This document shows positions 1 to 7,784 of a stretch of 22,957 nucleotides of DNA, piece by piece (the first letter of the stretch is position 1; each line of letters opens with the position of its first letter). This stretch comes from Rhodobacterales bacterium (GTDB lineage: Bacteria; Pseudomonadota; Alphaproteobacteria; Rhodobacterales; Rhodobacteraceae). Both the position numbers and the translations under genes were made by a program. The stretch is taken from the NCBI GenBank assembly GCA_009992615.1, contig JAACVA010000085.1:1-22957 (forward strand). The letters run 5' to 3'. The notes below the pieces were generated by a model. That model was not told where the DNA came from. It was given only the letters and a program-made list of their open reading frames with translations, and did not search any database.

Positions 1-7
1 CATGCCT

Positions 8-34
8 CCCATGTCCCATGTCCCATGTCCCATG
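8..34. repeat. 7-bp tandem repeat (CCCATGT)
   Basis: The unit CCCATGT occurs three times head to tail at 8-14, 15-21 and 22-28. A fourth unit at 29-35 has its last base changed to C. It lies in non-coding sequence at the window edge, so its full length and neighbouring gene are unknown. It may be a slippage-prone simple repeat. Confidence 0.8.
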
Positions 35-77
35 CGCCCATATCGCGGTCTGCGCCAACCCGAACGCCGCGTCATTG

Positions 78-145
78 CTCTTTCTTGCCTGAAATACCTC
101 GGGGGTGAGCCGCGCAGCGGCGAGGGGGCAGCGCCCCCTGAGCCC
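78..145 (+). repeat. long-form dispersed intergenic repeat with two GC hairpins
   Basis: It begins with CTTTCTTGCCTGAAATACC, similar to the short repeats near 4190, 6530 and 10023. A GC-rich tail follows that can fold into two hairpins: GCCGC/GCGGC at about 109-121 and GGGGGC/GCCCCC at about 124-138. It lies just past the 3' end of the minus-strand gene ending at 164, so it could act as a terminator or REP-like element. No T-run follows the hairpins. From memory, similar tracts are common between genes in Rhodobacteraceae; this was not checked. Confidence 0.55.
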
Positions 146-163
146 ACTTGCCAAAGGCGCGCA

Positions 164-544
164 TCAGGCCGTTTCCACGCAATGCCGCCGGAACGCTCGC
201 TTCAGCATGTCCAGCTCTGCCCGCAACAGTTCTACCTCGGCTCGAATATCGCCCTCCAACAGGTCGCCCATCGCGATGGAAAAGGCGCCGATCTGTTGAT
301 CGCTCGCCGTGTCGAGAATCAGAAAGGTCTGCACCCCGTCCGACAGCGCGGCGGCGGGGATCGGCATGCGCACATGCCATTGGCCGGGATGCATGGGATC
401 GGCGGTCGCTGTGATCCCGCTCAGCGGCTGGCCCAGATGGGTGACGGCAATCTGCGGCGCAGCCCCATCGCCCGTGTCACGGCTGACGACCCCTTCCCAG
501 GTGCCTCGGACAATGCGCGTCGCGGTCAGGTTCAGGTCAGGCAT
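164..544 (-). CDS. conserved small protein of unknown function, C-terminal coiled coil
   Basis: This 126-residue protein is not one I recognise. The first ~90 residues look like a beta-rich domain, with alternating hydrophobic residues and many Gly, Thr and Asp, and no membrane segment or signal peptide. The last ~30 residues (about 95-120) form a charged amphipathic helix with heptad-like leucines (EVELLRAELDMLKRAF), suggesting a coiled coil and oligomerisation. It starts 18 nt after the stop of the DUF6478-like gene on the same strand, so the two are probably cotranscribed. No strong Shine-Dalgarno precedes the ATG, which fits translation coupled to the upstream gene. The reading frame is open throughout, and the overlapping plus-strand frames encode nothing recognisable. 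Confidence 0.75.
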   Translation of the reverse strand: MPDLNLTATRIVRGTWEGVVSRDTGDGAAPQIAVTHLGQPLSGITATADPMHPGQWHVRMPIPAAALSDGVQTFLILDTASDQQIGAFSIAMGDLLEGDIRAEVELLRAELDMLKRAFRRHCVETA

Positions 545-562
545 CAGGGAAATCCGGGGCAG

Positions 563-1336
563 TTACACTTCGGCGCGGGGGCGGCGGGTCAACGTCAGGT
601 CGCGCAGGGTGATCTGATTCATCTCTGCGCCCTCAAAGATCAGGTCCAGCCAGATCTTTTCGACCCGCTTTTCATTCAACCGGGTATAGGCCAGATCAAA
701 TTCCACCCTCTGCGCATCCGCCCGCAGCGGTAGTTCGCGCACGATTTGTTCGGTGTTCGGCCCATGACGCACGTTCAGGCGGGCAAAAATCTCCAACGGT
801 TTCTCGATCTCCAGGATCGTGTCCAGCTGGATGATATGGCGCTTTTCCAGCCCAAGTGCTGCGTCGGGGGGCAGGTCGATGACCAGCGACAGGAACGATC
901 CGTCAAACCGGAACACATCCAGCCGCAGTCCGAAGGGCGCCAGATCCTCTTCGCGCAGGTTGCGCAGCTGGCGATAGGTCAGCTCGGATATTCTGCAATC
1001 GTGAAAAATTGTCGTTTCGCGCCCGATCTGCGTGCGGTTTTCCACGGCCACCTGCCCCGGCAGGGGCAAGGCCCCGCGCCACGGCTCGGGCCGATAGGCC
1101 CAGTCGGTGCCCAAAGGTTTCTGGATCGCGGTACTGCCGATGTGGGGCAGGGCCAGGCGGCCGTCGGCGGCGTGTAAAATCCGTTCGACCCGCCGACGCA
1201 GGGCGTCTGCCTTGTCGCGCAGGCGGCGCAGGTTGGCCAGATCCAGCGTTGCCGCCTCATCGGCCAGCCGCGACCAACGCCGCACCACGCGGGTGTCGAA
1301 CATATGGCCAAGCTTGAGGATCAGCCGGTTGTTCAT
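563..1336 (-). CDS. DUF6478-like family protein
   Basis: This 257-residue protein has no known function. I tentatively match it to DUF6478, an uncharacterised family I associate with Rhodobacterales; this is from memory. The N-terminal ~60 residues are Arg/Leu/Ala-rich and probably helical (DLANLRRLRDKADALRRR). The rest looks like a beta-sandwich fold with alternating hydrophobic and charged residues, for example around FHDCRISELTYRQLRNL and LSLVIDLPP. No signal peptide or membrane helix is visible, so it is probably cytoplasmic. The ATG at 1336 has AAAGGG just upstream. The unknown 126-residue protein follows after 18 nt, forming a likely two-gene unit downstream of ilvD on the same strand. 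Confidence 0.8.
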   Translation of the reverse strand: MNNRLILKLGHMFDTRVVRRWSRLADEAATLDLANLRRLRDKADALRRRVERILHAADGRLALPHIGSTAIQKPLGTDWAYRPEPWRGALPLPGQVAVENRTQIGRETTIFHDCRISELTYRQLRNLREEDLAPFGLRLDVFRFDGSFLSLVIDLPPDAALGLEKRHIIQLDTILEIEKPLEIFARLNVRHGPNTEQIVRELPLRADAQRVEFDLAYTRLNEKRVEKIWLDLIFEGAEMNQITLRDLTLTRRPRAEV

Positions 1337-1353
1337 CGTGCCCTTTCTGTCAC

Positions 1354-1379
1354 CCTTGCCCGTTCACACCGGGCCAAGG
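1354..1379 (-). terminator. hairpin between ilvD and the DUF6478-like gene
   Basis: CCTTGCCCG at 1354-1362 pairs with CGGGCCAAGG at 1370-1379, with one bulged base and a 7-nt loop. It lies downstream of ilvD and just upstream of the next minus-strand gene. No clear U-run follows, so it could be an attenuating or processing hairpin instead of a full terminator. Confidence 0.35.
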
Positions 1380-1382
1380 TTG

Positions 1383-1408
1383 CCGCGCGGCAAGGAATTG
1401 CCCCGCGG
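1383..1408 (-). terminator. hairpin immediately 3' of ilvD
   Basis: CCGCG and GGCAA (1383-1393, separated by one C) pair with TTGCC and CGCGG (1398-1408, separated by one C). This gives a 5+5 bp stem with a single C-C mismatch and a 4-nt loop. It begins 7 nt after the ilvD stop codon on the minus strand. A U-run is missing, so intrinsic termination is plausible but not certain. Confidence 0.45.
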
Positions 1409-1414
1409 TTTCGG

Positions 1415-3178
1415 TTACAGATCCATGTAAACGTGGCGCTCGGCCTCGGCGCCCGGATGGGTCACGGCGCCCTTGAAGGTTGGGCCGACCAACTGGGCGT
1501 ATTTCCACAATGCGCCGCTGCCATACAGGGTTTCGCTCGGGCCGTTCCATTCGCCGCGTCGTTTTTCGATCTCCTCGTCCGACACATCGAAGGACAATTC
1601 GCCAGTGCGGGCGTTCAGGGTGATGATGTCGCCGGTCCTGACCAGGGCAATCGGCCCGCCCAGCGCCGCCTCTGGCCCGACATGGCCGACGCAGAACCCC
1701 CGCGTCGCGCCCGAGAACCTGCCATCTGTGATCAACGCCACCTTCTTGCCCATGCCCTGCCCCGACAGTGCGGCGGTGGTGGACAACATTTCGCGCATCC
1801 CCGGCCCGCCCGCGGGGCCCTCGTTGCGGATCACGATGACCTCGCCTTCCTTGTAGGTGCGCGCCTGCACGGCGGCAAATGCGTCTTCCTCGCATTCGAA
1901 GACTCGGGCGGGGCCGCTGAACACCTGTTCTCCGGCGCTCATGCCCGCAACCTTCACGATGGCGCCTTCGGGGGCCAGATTGCCCTTCAGACCCACGACG
2001 CCGCCGGTCTGGCTGATCGGGTTGCTGATCGCGTGGATCACCTTTCCGTCGGCCTCGCGGGTGATCAGGTCCAGCTCTTCGCCGATGCTGCGGCCCGAAG
2101 CGGTCATGCAATCCTCGTGGATCAGGCCGGCCTTGCGCAGTTCCTTCATCACCACCGGCAGGCCGCCGGCATCGTACAGATCCTTGGCCACATAGGCGCC
2201 GCCCGGCTTCAGATCGACAAAATAGGGCGTGTCCTTGAAAATTTCACAAACATCTTCGAGAAAGAAGTCGATTCCCGCCTCATGCGCCATGGCCGGCAAG
2301 TGCAGCCCGGCATTGGTCGATCCGCCTGTTGCCGCCACCACACGGGCGGCATTTTCCAGTGATTGCCGCGTCACGATATCGCGGGCGCGGATGTTCTTTT
2401 CGATCAGGTTCATCACTGCCTGACCGCTGGCCTGGGCATATTGATCGCGCGACTCATAGGGCGCGGGGGCACCCGACGAGTTGAACAGCGCCAGGCCGAT
2501 CGCCTCACTCACACAGGCCATGGTGTTGGCAGTGAATTGGCCGCCACAGGCGCCCGCGCTGGGGCAGGCGACGCGTTCGAGGATGGTCAGCGCGGCCTCG
2601 GACAGGGTGCCGTTCTGGTGCCGTCCCACCGCCTCGAACATGTCCTGCACGGTCAGATCGCGGCTGGCGAAATCGGCGGGCACATCGGCGCCGGCGGGCA
2701 CCTTGCCCGGCAGGATCGACCCGCCATACAGAAAAACAGAGGGCGTGTTCAGCCGGATCATCGCCATCATCATCCCCGGCAGGGATTTGTCGCACCCGGC
2801 CAGCCCGACGATGGCGTCATAGCAATGGCCGCGCATCGTCAGTTCCACGGTATCGGCAATCGCCTCGCGGCTGGCCAGTGAACTGCGCATTCCCTCGTGC
2901 CCCATGGCGATGCCATCGGTGACGGTGATCGTGGTGAATTCGCGTGGCGTGCCGCCGGCCGCCATGACCCCCAGCTTCACCGCCTGGGCCTGACGGCTGA
3001 GGGAAATGTTGCAAGGTGCCGCTTCGTTCCAGCAGGTGGCGACACCCACGAACGGCTGGTTGATCTGCGCCTCGTCCAGCCCCATGGCATAGTAATACGA
3101 CCGGTGCGGCGCGCGTGACGGGCCCTCGGTTACATGGCGGCTGGGCAGTTTGGATTTGTCGGTTTTGCCTGATCGCAT
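1415..3178 (-). CDS. ilvD: dihydroxy-acid dehydratase
   Basis: This 587-residue enzyme dehydrates 2,3-dihydroxy-isovalerate and 2,3-dihydroxy-3-methylvalerate to the 2-keto acids that precede valine, isoleucine, leucine and pantothenate. The family signatures are present: PCN (Cys about 56), AGCDKSLPGMMMA (Cys about 129, with the Lys that is carbamylated in the family) and CPSAGACGGQFTANTMA (Cys about 211). These cysteines are the expected Fe-S cluster ligands. Length matches the IlvD/Edd family. The start at 3178 is chosen because GGGAGG lies 5 nt upstream and MRSGKTDKSKLPSRH reads like alphaproteobacterial IlvD starts. Frames open further upstream (ATG at 3196) would put the start on the far side of that site. 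It is divergent from the CPBP protease gene. Confidence 0.96.
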   Translation of the reverse strand: MRSGKTDKSKLPSRHVTEGPSRAPHRSYYYAMGLDEAQINQPFVGVATCWNEAAPCNISLSRQAQAVKLGVMAAGGTPREFTTITVTDGIAMGHEGMRSSLASREAIADTVELTMRGHCYDAIVGLAGCDKSLPGMMMAMIRLNTPSVFLYGGSILPGKVPAGADVPADFASRDLTVQDMFEAVGRHQNGTLSEAALTILERVACPSAGACGGQFTANTMACVSEAIGLALFNSSGAPAPYESRDQYAQASGQAVMNLIEKNIRARDIVTRQSLENAARVVAATGGSTNAGLHLPAMAHEAGIDFFLEDVCEIFKDTPYFVDLKPGGAYVAKDLYDAGGLPVVMKELRKAGLIHEDCMTASGRSIGEELDLITREADGKVIHAISNPISQTGGVVGLKGNLAPEGAIVKVAGMSAGEQVFSGPARVFECEEDAFAAVQARTYKEGEVIVIRNEGPAGGPGMREMLSTTAALSGQGMGKKVALITDGRFSGATRGFCVGHVGPEAALGGPIALVRTGDIITLNARTGELSFDVSDEEIEKRRGEWNGPSETLYGSGALWKYAQLVGPTFKGAVTHPGAEAERHVYMDL

Positions 3179-3183
3179 GGCGG

Positions 3184-3189
3184 CCTCCC
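3184..3189 (-). promoter_or_regulatory. ilvD ribosome binding site
   Basis: GGGAGG on the minus strand, 5 nt before the ATG at 3178. It decides the ilvD start against the longer open frame. Confidence 0.75.
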
Positions 3190-3294
3190 TAAGCATCTGT
3201 TGCCGTTTGGAATAGGCGAGCGGGCGGTTTTTCACAAGACTGATTGCTCTGCCTGCGCGCACCCGATAGCGTGCCGGGGAAATCAGGCAGGCCG

Positions 3295-4188
3295 ATGCGC
3301 AAGACACCCTTTGACAGGTTCATCTTTTCGGCCCGCGTGGCGCCACAAGTCTGGCGACTGGTGCTGGGGGTGGTGCTGATCGCGGCCTGTGCGATGCTGT
3401 TCACCTTGGCGCCTCTGGGCTTCGCCTGGCTGCTGCGCGGCGGCGAGACCGCGCTGGCGGTGGCGCGCGGCCTGCAACAACCCGACACCCCACGCGCCAC
3501 GCTGACCCTGCTGTTCAGCTTCGTGGGCATGGCGCTGGGTGCGGTGCTGGCCGTGCGGCTGTTGCACCGGCGGCGTGCGGCGTCGCTGTTCGGGCCGCGC
3601 GGGCAGGTCAGGCGCGATTTCGCCGTGGCGGCGGCGGTGGTTCTGGCGGTTTACGGGGTTGGCTATCTTTTGTGGCGCACCCAGTTCACGCCGGACCCCA
3701 ACCTTGATCCCTGGCGCTGGGCAAAACTGCTGCCGCTGGCTCTGCTGGGTGTGGCGATTCAGACGATGGCCGAAGAAATGGCTTTTCGTGGCTATCTGAT
3801 GCAGCAGTTGGCCGCGCGGTTCCGCAGCCCGGTGGTCTGGCTGATCCTGCCTGCCCTTGCCTTTGGTGCGGTGCATTTCGATCCGGGCACGGCCGGTGGC
3901 AATGTGTGGATCGTGGTCGCGGCAGCGGCGCTGTTCGGCCTTGCGGCGGGCGATCTGACGGCGCGCACCGGCAGTCTGGGCGCGGCCTGGGGGTTTCACT
4001 TTGCCAACAACGCCGTGGCAATCCTTTTCATCTCGACCAAGGGAACGATCACCGGCCTGTCGCTGATGCAGACGCCCTATGGCGCGGACAATACAGACGT
4101 GGCGCGCCTGCTGATGTTTGGCGATCTGGCGCTGCTGCTGATCGCCTGGGCGCTGCTGCGCCGGTTGCTGCGGCGCAATCGGGCCTGA
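3295..4188 (+). CDS. CPBP family intramembrane metalloprotease (CAAX protease / Abi type)
   Basis: This 297-residue polytopic inner-membrane protein carries the CPBP/CAAX-protease motifs: EEMAFRGYL (Glu160, Glu161, Arg165), FGAVHF (His194) and HFANN (His235, Asn239). In the family these Glu and His residues bind the catalytic metal. About seven hydrophobic segments are visible, starting near residues 20-45, 70-90, 108-127 and 143-158. The substrate is unknown; bacterial members have been linked to protein maturation, bacteriocin self-immunity and stress signalling, and nothing here selects between these. The ATG at 3295 has GGCAGG close upstream. The nearest plus-strand gene is accD, 120 nt downstream, so coexpression is possible. 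A degenerate dispersed repeat starts right after the stop. Confidence 0.88.
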   Translation: MRKTPFDRFIFSARVAPQVWRLVLGVVLIAACAMLFTLAPLGFAWLLRGGETALAVARGLQQPDTPRATLTLLFSFVGMALGAVLAVRLLHRRRAASLFGPRGQVRRDFAVAAAVVLAVYGVGYLLWRTQFTPDPNLDPWRWAKLLPLALLGVAIQTMAEEMAFRGYLMQQLAARFRSPVVWLILPALAFGAVHFDPGTAGGNVWIVVAAAALFGLAAGDLTARTGSLGAAWGFHFANNAVAILFISTKGTITGLSLMQTPYGADNTDVARLLMFGDLALLLIAWALLRRLLRRNRA

Positions 4189-4220
4189 CATCTTCTTGCA
4201 CCAAATACTCTCGCCGAAGG
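4189..4220 (+). repeat. dispersed intergenic repeat, degenerate copy
   Basis: CTTCTTGCACCAAATACTC followed by TCGCCGAAGG begins directly after the CPBP stop codon. It shares CTTCTT and AAATACTC, in the same order and nearly the same spacing, with the copies at 6530 and 10023. The position after a stop codon suggests a 3'-end role. Confidence 0.5.
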
Positions 4221-4308
4221 CGTTGTTGAAGAACCACGCCTGCCTGGCCTGATTGCAATCCGGCCGGGTGCGGCTTATGTCATCGGCACGCGTGAAAAGG
4301 TGCCACCG

Positions 4309-5238
4309 ATGAACTGGATCTCGAACTATGTCCGCCCCAAGATCAACTCGCTGTTCTCGCGGCGCGAGGTGCCCGAGAACCTGTGGACCAAATGCCCGGA
4401 ATGCGGCACCATGCTTTTCCACCGCGAACTTTCGGACAACCTTAACGTCTGCTCGTCCTGCGATCACCACATGCCGATCAGCCCGCGTGCCCGGTTCACG
4501 GCATTGTTCGATGGCGGTATTTTCTCTGAGGTGGCGGTGCCTGTTCCGCTGGCCGATCCGCTGCAATTCCGCGATCAGAAGAAATATCCCGACCGCTTGA
4601 AAGCGGCCCAGAAGGAAACAGGCGAGAAAGAGGCGATGCTGGTTGCCGAGGGTGAAATCGGCCGCACCCCGATTGTCGCCGCCTGTCAGGATTTCAGCTT
4701 CATGGCCGGGTCCATGGGAATGTATGTCGGCAACGCAATCATCGCCGCTGCTCAACGCGCAGTGGATCTGAACCGCCCGCTGATCCTGTTTTCCGCCGCG
4801 GGCGGCGCACGGATGCAGGAAGGCATTCTGTCGTTGATGCAGATGCCGCGCACCACCGTGGCGGTCGAAATGCTGAAAGAGGCGGGCCTGCCCTATATCG
4901 TCGTGCTGACCCATCCCACCACCGGCGGCGTCACCGCAAGCTATGCCATGTTGGGCGATGTGCACATCGCCGAGCCGAACGCGCTGATCTGTTTCGCAGG
5001 CCCGCGGGTGATCGAACAGACGATCCGCGAAAAGCTGCCCGAAGGGTTCCAGCGCGCCGAATACCTGCTGGATCACGGGATGCTGGACCGGGTAACGCCT
5101 CGGGGCCAGATGCGCGGTGAGCTGATCACGATCACCCGACTGCTGCTGGGCCTGGCCCCGGCGGTCAAGGGCGATCTGCCTGCCCCCGAACCGGTTCCCA
5201 TCGAAGCCGTGCCCGAGATCGAAACCACCACCCCCTGA
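4309..5238 (+). CDS. accD: acetyl-CoA carboxylase carboxyltransferase subunit beta
   Basis: This 309-residue protein is the zinc-binding beta subunit that, with AccA, transfers the carboxyl group from carboxybiotin to acetyl-CoA to make malonyl-CoA, the first step of fatty acid synthesis. The N-terminal zinc ribbon is complete (Cys29, Cys32, Cys48, Cys51; CPEC and CSSC). The crotonase-like carboxyltransferase core includes GSMGMYVGNAI, SAAGGARMQEG and TGGVTASYAMLGD. The ATG at 4309 is preferred over an in-frame GTG at 4300 because AAGG at 4297-4300 is 8 nt upstream and the family starts with MNWI. The acidic, Pro/Glu-rich C-terminal tail (after about residue 285) is typical of variable AccD tails. 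folC follows 10 nt later, a pairing seen in many bacteria. Confidence 0.97.
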   Translation: MNWISNYVRPKINSLFSRREVPENLWTKCPECGTMLFHRELSDNLNVCSSCDHHMPISPRARFTALFDGGIFSEVAVPVPLADPLQFRDQKKYPDRLKAAQKETGEKEAMLVAEGEIGRTPIVAACQDFSFMAGSMGMYVGNAIIAAAQRAVDLNRPLILFSAAGGARMQEGILSLMQMPRTTVAVEMLKEAGLPYIVVLTHPTTGGVTASYAMLGDVHIAEPNALICFAGPRVIEQTIREKLPEGFQRAEYLLDHGMLDRVTPRGQMRGELITITRLLLGLAPAVKGDLPAPEPVPIEAVPEIETTTP

Positions 5239-5248
5239 GGGCACAGCC

Positions 5249-6520
5249 ATGACACCAGGTTCCGACGCCATCCTTGCGCGTATGATGGCGCTGCACCCCA
5301 AGATCATCGACCTGACGCTGGATCGGATGTGGCGGCTTCTGGCCCGTCTCGGCCATCCCGAACGTGATCTGCCGCCGGTGATCCACATCGCCGGCACCAA
5401 TGGCAAGGGCAGCACCCAGGCAATGATCCGCGCCGGGCTGGAACAGGCGGGGCACCGGGTTCATGCCTATACCTCGCCGCATCTGGCGCGGTTTCACGAA
5501 CGCATCCGCCTTGCGGGTGCGCTGATTTCCGAAGATCACCTGACCGCTGTGCTGGACGAATGCCACGCGGTCAATGACGCCGCGCCGATCACCTATTTCG
5601 AAATTACCACCTGCGCCGCCTTGTTGGCATTTGCGCGCACCCCCGCCGATTACACCCTGCTTGAAGTGGGCCTGGGCGGGCGACTGGACGCGACAAATGT
5701 GGTCGAAAAACCGCTGCTGACGGTGATCACCCCCGTATCCATCGACCATCAGCAGTATCTGGGCGACACCCTGCCGGAAATCGCGGGGGAAAAGGGCGGT
5801 ATCCTCAAACGCGCCGTGCCCTGCATCGTCGCGCGGCAGGAGGCCGCCGCGCTAGAGGTGATCGAAGCCCGCGCGGCCCGGCTGTCTGCGCCGCTGATCA
5901 CCCATGGCCAACACTGGCACGTCACCCGCGAAGCCGGTCGTCTGATCTTCACGGACGATACCGGCCTGCTGGACCTGCCCGCCCCCAAGCTGCCGGGCCC
6001 ACACCAGTTTGACAATGCCGGCACCGCCCTGGCCGCCTTGCGCCAGCTCGGCTGCGACAGTGCCGCCTGCGAGGCGGCGGTGACCCGCGCCCATTGGCCC
6101 GCCCGGATGCAACGCCTGAAATCCGGGCCGCTGGTCGATCTGGCGGGTGGCGCCGAACTTTGGCTTGATGGTGGTCACAACCCGGCGGCGGGCGCTGCCC
6201 TGGCCGCGACCCTCGCGGCGATGCCACAGGCAGAAACCCACCTGATCTGCGGTATGCTGAACACCAAGGACATCGCCGGTTTCCTGCGCCCGTTGGCGCC
6301 TCACGTCACCCACCTGTACGCCGTTGACATCCCAGACGAGGCCAACACGCTGCCTGCCGACACCACCTGCGCCGCCGCCGTCGCCGCGCAGATCCGCGCC
6401 ATCACTGCCGCCAACCCCGCAGAGGCGATCCGCAGGATCACCAGCCGGTCCCCCAAGGCACGGATCCTGATCTGCGGCTCGCTCTATCTTGCCGGGCGCA
6501 TCCTGCGCGAAAACGGCTGA
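5249..6520 (+). CDS. folC: bifunctional folylpolyglutamate synthase / dihydrofolate synthase
   Basis: This 423-residue cytoplasmic ligase joins glutamate to dihydropteroate and extends the polyglutamate tail of folates, using ATP. The Mur-ligase-type P-loop GTNGKGS is at about residues 49-55. The folate-binding YTSPHL and RFHERIR follow, then EVGLGGRLDATN, SIDHQQYLG and the C-terminal-domain motif DGGHNPAA. Full length for the family. It starts 10 nt after accD and is probably cotranscribed with it. A dispersed repeat begins 9 nt after its stop. It converges on zapE with only 77 nt between the stops. Confidence 0.96.
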   Translation: MTPGSDAILARMMALHPKIIDLTLDRMWRLLARLGHPERDLPPVIHIAGTNGKGSTQAMIRAGLEQAGHRVHAYTSPHLARFHERIRLAGALISEDHLTAVLDECHAVNDAAPITYFEITTCAALLAFARTPADYTLLEVGLGGRLDATNVVEKPLLTVITPVSIDHQQYLGDTLPEIAGEKGGILKRAVPCIVARQEAAALEVIEARAARLSAPLITHGQHWHVTREAGRLIFTDDTGLLDLPAPKLPGPHQFDNAGTALAALRQLGCDSAACEAAVTRAHWPARMQRLKSGPLVDLAGGAELWLDGGHNPAAGAALAATLAAMPQAETHLICGMLNTKDIAGFLRPLAPHVTHLYAVDIPDEANTLPADTTCAAAVAAQIRAITAANPAEAIRRITSRSPKARILICGSLYLAGRILRENG

Positions 6521-6529
6521 CCCCCCGCC

Positions 6530-6566
6530 GGTGTTTCTTCTTTGTAAAAATACTCCCGCCGGAGGC
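6530..6566 (+). repeat. dispersed intergenic repeat copy after folC
   Basis: The 26-nt core at 6530-6555 starts GGTGTTTCTTC and ends AAAAATACTC. It matches the copy at 10023-10048 at 25 of 26 positions. It is followed by CCGCCGGAGGC, which allows a small CTCC/GGAG hairpin. It lies between the convergent folC and zapE stops and may be part of the 3' end of folC. Confidence 0.7.
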
Positions 6567-6597
6567 GCACGCCCGCCACATGTGCCCGGCCAAGTGG

Positions 6598-7662
6598 TCA
6601 GGCGCCCCAATCCGCGCTTTGCATCTCGCGCAGGCGCGATGCGGTGCGCTCGAACTCGAACGATCCCGCACCTTCCAGATACAGCCGTTCTGGCGCATCG
6701 GCGGCGGAACAGATAAGCAGCACCCGTGCCTCGTACAGCGCATCGACCAGCGTGACGAACCGCTTGGCCTCGTTGTAATTGTCGCTGCTCAGGCGCGGGA
6801 TGCCATCCAGCAACAGGATCCGCACCGCCGCCGCCACCGCCAGGTAATCCGCCGCGCCCAGAGGCTTGCCGCACAAATCCCAAAACGTCGCGCGCGCCAC
6901 CCCGCCAGAGAATTGCGGCAACTCGACCTGACGCCCCTGCACGTTCAGGGTCAGGGGTGCCACATCTGCGGTGGCCAGATTGCTCCAAAGGCGGTCCATG
7001 GCTGCCCGGGCCTCGCCGTCGGCGGGGCTGAAATACACCTCGGCCCCGGTCAGACGATCCTGGCGGTAATCCTTCGCAGCGGCCAGTTCCCGGATCGCCA
7101 GATGATCCTTGAGAAAGTCGATGAACGGCACAAACAGCTGTCGGTTCAGGCCATTCTTGTACAGATCGTCCGGCGGCCGGTTCGATGTGGTCACCACCAC
7201 GACGCCGGCCTTGATCAGCATTTCGAACAACCGCCCGACGATCATCGCATCGGTGATGTCGGTGATCTGCATTTCATCGAGGCACAACAGCCGAACGCCC
7301 TCGATCAGATCCTTCGCCACAGGTTCCAGCGCGTCATCCACCGCCTGTTTGCGGGCGGCAATCATGCCGCGGTGCACCTCTTGCATGAAGGCGTGAAAAT
7401 GCACCCGGCGTTTGTGCGGGGTTTCCAGCGATGCAAAGAACAAATCCATCATCATGGATTTGCCCCGCCCGACGCCGCCCCACAGATACAACCCCTTGAT
7501 CGGCGCGGGATGGCGGCGGGAAAATAACTTGCTCTTCTTCAGTGGCCTGGCCAGCTCGGCGCGCAGTCTTTCGAATTCGGGCAATATCGCGCGCTGCACC
7601 GGGTCGTCGTGCAGTGCGCCGGTGGCTATCCGGTGATCATAAAGCGTGGCAAGGCGGGTCAT
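6598..7662 (-). CDS. zapE: ZapE / AFG1-like cell division ATPase
   Basis: This 354-residue P-loop ATPase belongs to the AFG1/ZapE family. In E. coli ZapE associates with the FtsZ ring under stress and low oxygen; the mitochondrial relative works on protein quality control. Visible motifs are Walker A GGVGRGKS (about 62-69), the AFG1-typical FHAFMQEVHR shortly after, Walker B LLCLDEMQI and a sensor-like TTSNRPPDDLY. Full length and intact. The ATG at 7662 lacks a strong Shine-Dalgarno. It is on the same strand as, and 122 nt downstream of, the flavoprotein gene. The family assignment is firm; the in-cell role is by analogy. Confidence 0.93.
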   Translation of the reverse strand: MTRLATLYDHRIATGALHDDPVQRAILPEFERLRAELARPLKKSKLFSRRHPAPIKGLYLWGGVGRGKSMMMDLFFASLETPHKRRVHFHAFMQEVHRGMIAARKQAVDDALEPVAKDLIEGVRLLCLDEMQITDITDAMIVGRLFEMLIKAGVVVVTTSNRPPDDLYKNGLNRQLFVPFIDFLKDHLAIRELAAAKDYRQDRLTGAEVYFSPADGEARAAMDRLWSNLATADVAPLTLNVQGRQVELPQFSGGVARATFWDLCGKPLGAADYLAVAAAVRILLLDGIPRLSSDNYNEAKRFVTLVDALYEARVLLICSAADAPERLYLEGAGSFEFERTASRLREMQSADWGA

Positions 7663-7784
7663 GACGGCAATCTCGGGCAGGTTTCCAGTATACAGCGGTA
7701 TTCCACGGTCGTGCGACGATCAAAACCTGTTTCTCGACATGCCGGGCAGATCGGATCAATGCCGCGTGCTCTGCCCTGCGGCTG

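Noticed and set aside
2..733. Plus-strand frame of 243 codons at the left edge
   Set aside because: It runs through the tandem repeat and the hairpin repeat and is antisense to the two minus-strand genes; composition is shadow-like.
3283..5415. Minus-strand open frame of about 710 codons opposite the CPBP, accD and folC genes
   Set aside because: It is antisense to three genes with clear family motifs, is rich in Arg, Gln and His as expected for a shadow frame in high-GC DNA, and shows no domain.
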